Source of the DNA: Pseudomonadota bacterium
Lineage (GTDB): Bacteria > Pseudomonadota > Gammaproteobacteria > Xanthomonadales > Rhodanobacteraceae
Reading direction: 5' to 3'
Length of the DNA stretch: 6,057 bases
Assembly: GCA_021787175.1 (NCBI GenBank)
Contig: JAJYMF010000365.1
Coordinates: 1 to 6,057 of the forward strand
In this document: positions 4,322 through 6,057 of the stretch, piece after piece
Numbering within the stretch: position 1 is the first letter of the stretch
How the letters are laid out: every line of letters begins with the position of its first letter
Notes under the pieces: generated by a model
What the model was told of the DNA's origin: nothing
Databases searched by the model: none
What the model saw: only the letters and a program-made list of their open reading frames with translations
Program-made: the position numbers and the translations under genes

Positions 4322-6057
4322 TCACCACTGCGTCGCCAGCACGGCGCAGATGCGGCTGAGCCCGTCGACGTCCCTGGTATCCGACTCCTCGGCGGGCGAG
4401 TGCGAGTACTTGGTCGGCCAGCCGAGCGCCACGGCGTTGCTGCCGTAGCGCGTGTACACCGCGGCGTCGTTGCCGCCCCCGGTCACGCCGTACTGCACGG
4501 GGATGTGGTTCGCGCGGGCGAGGGCGACGACCCGCGCCACGTCGGCGGGCGGATCGACGTGGGACAGGTCGACCGCGCGCACGACGAAGCCCTTGCCGAG
4601 GGGAGTGTCGCCGTACCGCTGCGTCTCCAGAGGCGACTGGCTGCTGACGAACATGTCGACGGCGAACACGACATCCGGTTCCCGCCCGAGCTTGGCCACG
4701 CGCGCCGCGTAGGCCGCCGCGCCTTCCAGACCCACCTCTTCGCGCGTCGTCCACAGGAAGGTCACCTGGTGGCCGGGATACTTGCGGGCAAAATCGGGAC
4801 CCAGCGCGCGGACGGCCCCGATCAGCGCCGTATCGCCGACGCGGTCATCGATGCTGCGGATCTGGAAGTGCGATCCGAGCAGCGGCCGGTAGGTTTTCGG
4901 AATCGTCAGGAAATCGCCCACGCGGATGCCGAGCTGCTCGGTTGCGGCGCGCGAGTCGGTGCCCACATAGGCCGCAGCCGACTTGTTCAGCGTGCTCAGC
5001 GCCGGCGGCCACTTGAAGCCCGGCCGGTCCCAGCCGGAGGGCAGCCCCAGCACCGCGCCGATGCTGCGCCCATCGGGCAGGTGCACCAGCATCACGTGGC
5101 CGAGGTAGTAGCGGCCATAGAACCCGCCGAGTTCGCGCACCACCAGCTCGCCGTCCTGCCGGATGCGCGTGACCTGATAGCCGATCTCGTCCATGTGCGC
5201 ATCGAACAGGATCGTCGGCACGTGCACGCCCGGCACCGCATGACCGAGATGCAGCACGAGATTGCCTGCCGGATCGACGTGCGTCAGCCGCCGCGCCCAG
5301 GCGGGCAGCCGGCTGCGGATCGCCGCGCGGGTGCCCTGCTCATGGCCGCTCGCGCCGTACGCGGTAGTCATCGTCTCGAGCGTTTTCAGCACCTGCGCAT
5401 GCGGCGCGGTGGCGTGATCGAGCAGCGGCATGCCGGTGCCCGCGGCCGGCGCCCGCGCGGCGTCGAAGGGATCGTTCGCCGCGCTCATGGCGGTCACCGG
5501 TTCGTCGATGTAGTCCTCGATCAGACGCGTCAGCCGGCGCAGGTCCGCCCGCGAGAACGTCTCGGCCGGCGTCACCGGATAGAGCGTCGGCACGCCGAGC
5601 AGGGCGAAATGCGGCGGCAGCGCGGGCTTGTCGCCGAAGCCGCCGATCACCAGTGGCTTGGCGGCGACGGTTTGCGCCGCGATGTGGTGCGCGAGCGCCA
5701 GCGACTGCAGCGCCTCGGGCAGGCTCGCCGTGCCCGCGGTCGGCGTCCCGATGACCACGCCGGCGCCCGGCAGCAGCCCCGGAATCGCGCCGCCCGCGGC
5801 GGGCGACTGCGGATCGATCCGTCCGACGAAGATCATCTCGTCGACCGGCTGTTCGGTGAGCAGTCGCGCCAGGCCCCGCCCTCCGAGCCATTGCTGGGTC
5901 ACGAAGGCGATGGTCGTGGTTCCGCGGGCACGCGCGTCCGCGAGCCCCCGCGCGGCCTCGAGCAGGGCCTCCCAGCCGAAGCGATCGCCCGCCGCGGCAC
6001 CCGCTTCGTCGTCGGCGCCGACGGTCATCGGCGGTTGTGCCAGACGTACCGGATCGA
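4322..6057 (-). CDS. M42-type metallo-aminopeptidase-like protein, 5' end outside window
   Basis: Residues are counted from the ATG at 6028, but the frame stays open to the edge (DPVRLAQPP precedes that Met), so the start is probably upstream. The C-terminal ~365 residues carry the complete M42/M28 two-metal set: DAHMD (His278), IDDR (Asp394/395), TTREEVG (Glu430 as base, Glu431 as ligand), FAVD (Asp458) and YSHSPAEE (His543). The segment about 281-390 would be the small beta domain inserted in M42 enzymes. Such enzymes remove N-terminal residues from peptides using Zn or Co, often as large oligomers. The N-terminal ~175 residues look like a second, degenerate copy: DDEAG (6-10) is kept, the Glu pair is Gln46-Trp47, and YPVTPAE (150-156) aligns with YSHSPAE with the His lost. 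Location is undecided because the N-terminus is missing. GC near 80% suggests a resident gene. It converges with the secreted-protein gene. Peptidase class is firm; substrate is unknown. Confidence 0.88.
   Translation of the reverse strand, partial: DPVRLAQPPMTVGADDEAGAAAGDRFGWEALLEAARGLADARARGTTTIAFVTQQWLGGRGLARLLTEQPVDEMIFVGRIDPQSPAAGGAIPGLLPGAGVVIGTPTAGTASLPEALQSLALAHHIAAQTVAAKPLVIGGFGDKPALPPHFALLGVPTLYPVTPAETFSRADLRRLTRLIEDYIDEPVTAMSAANDPFDAARAPAAGTGMPLLDHATAPHAQVLKTLETMTTAYGASGHEQGTRAAIRSRLPAWARRLTHVDPAGNLVLHLGHAVPGVHVPTILFDAHMDEIGYQVTRIRQDGELVVRELGGFYGRYYLGHVMLVHLPDGRSIGAVLGLPSGWDRPGFKWPPALSTLNKSAAAYVGTDSRAATEQLGIRVGDFLTIPKTYRPLLGSHFQIRSIDDRVGDTALIGAVRALGPDFARKYPGHQVTFLWTTREEVGLEGAAAYAARVAKLGREPDVVFAVDMFVSSQSPLETQRYGDTPLGKGFVVRAVDLSHVDPPADVARVVALARANHIPVQYGVTGGGNDAAVYTRYGSNAVALGWPTKYSHSPAEESDTRDVDGLSRICAVLATQW

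Noticed and set aside
3972..4754. Long minus-strand open frame (260 codons) across the secreted-protein 3' end and the peptidase 3' end
   Set aside because: Arginine- and glycine-rich translation in the wrong frame of the peptidase gene; it runs across the terminator and antisense to the secreted protein, with no recognisable motif.
5340..5891. Minus-strand open frame (183 codons) inside the peptidase gene
   Set aside because: Frame shadow in very high-GC DNA, with an Ala/Arg-rich composition and no motif; the peptidase frame explains the same bases.

Overview
The window looks like a high-GC proteobacterial chromosome. A Xanthomonadales or betaproteobacterial host is plausible, judging from the fused acyl-CoA mutase, the GC-rich codon usage and a RAYT transposase bounded by GGGGTCAGAGTGCAC-type repeats. 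This is inference; the sequence holds no rRNA or marker gene that would settle it. Sampled lines of the two outer genes run near 78-82% GC. The interior (about 971-4290) is lower and uneven, about 40-65% in sampled lines, and reads as an accessory segment lodged between two conserved metabolic genes.

From left to right: (1) 2-970 (+) is the 3' end of icmF, the fused isobutyryl-CoA mutase, with the C-terminal part of the B12-dependent mutase domain. It carries an in-frame copy of the widespread TGTCATCCTGAGCG... dispersed repeat, translated as CHPERSEGS. (2) 1015-2478 (+) encodes an ATPase with clear Walker A and B motifs, a helical/winged-helix middle and a C-terminal TIR domain that keeps the candidate NADase glutamate. 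It is the best candidate here for a stand-alone anti-phage (abortive infection) gene. (3) 2523-3372 is a RAYT unit: an IS200-like HUH/Y1 transposase on the minus strand, bounded by near-perfect inverted repeats, each carrying a second GGGTC motif on its outer side. (4) 3510-4220 (+) encodes a secreted protein of unknown function, followed by a rho-independent terminator. (5) 4322-6057 (-) is an M42-type metallo-aminopeptidase-like protein that runs off the right edge. Its visible N-terminal half looks like a degenerate second copy of the peptidase fold with its metal ligands lost.

The genes do not form one pathway. The mutase (acyl-CoA carbon-skeleton rearrangement) and the peptidase look like host metabolic genes. 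The TIR-ATPase, the RAYT unit and perhaps the secreted protein look like later arrivals. The TIR gene follows icmF by 44 bases with no evident promoter, so it may be read from the icmF transcript. The secreted protein and peptidase genes converge on the terminator at about 4237-4285. No tRNA, rRNA, CRISPR array or replication origin was seen.
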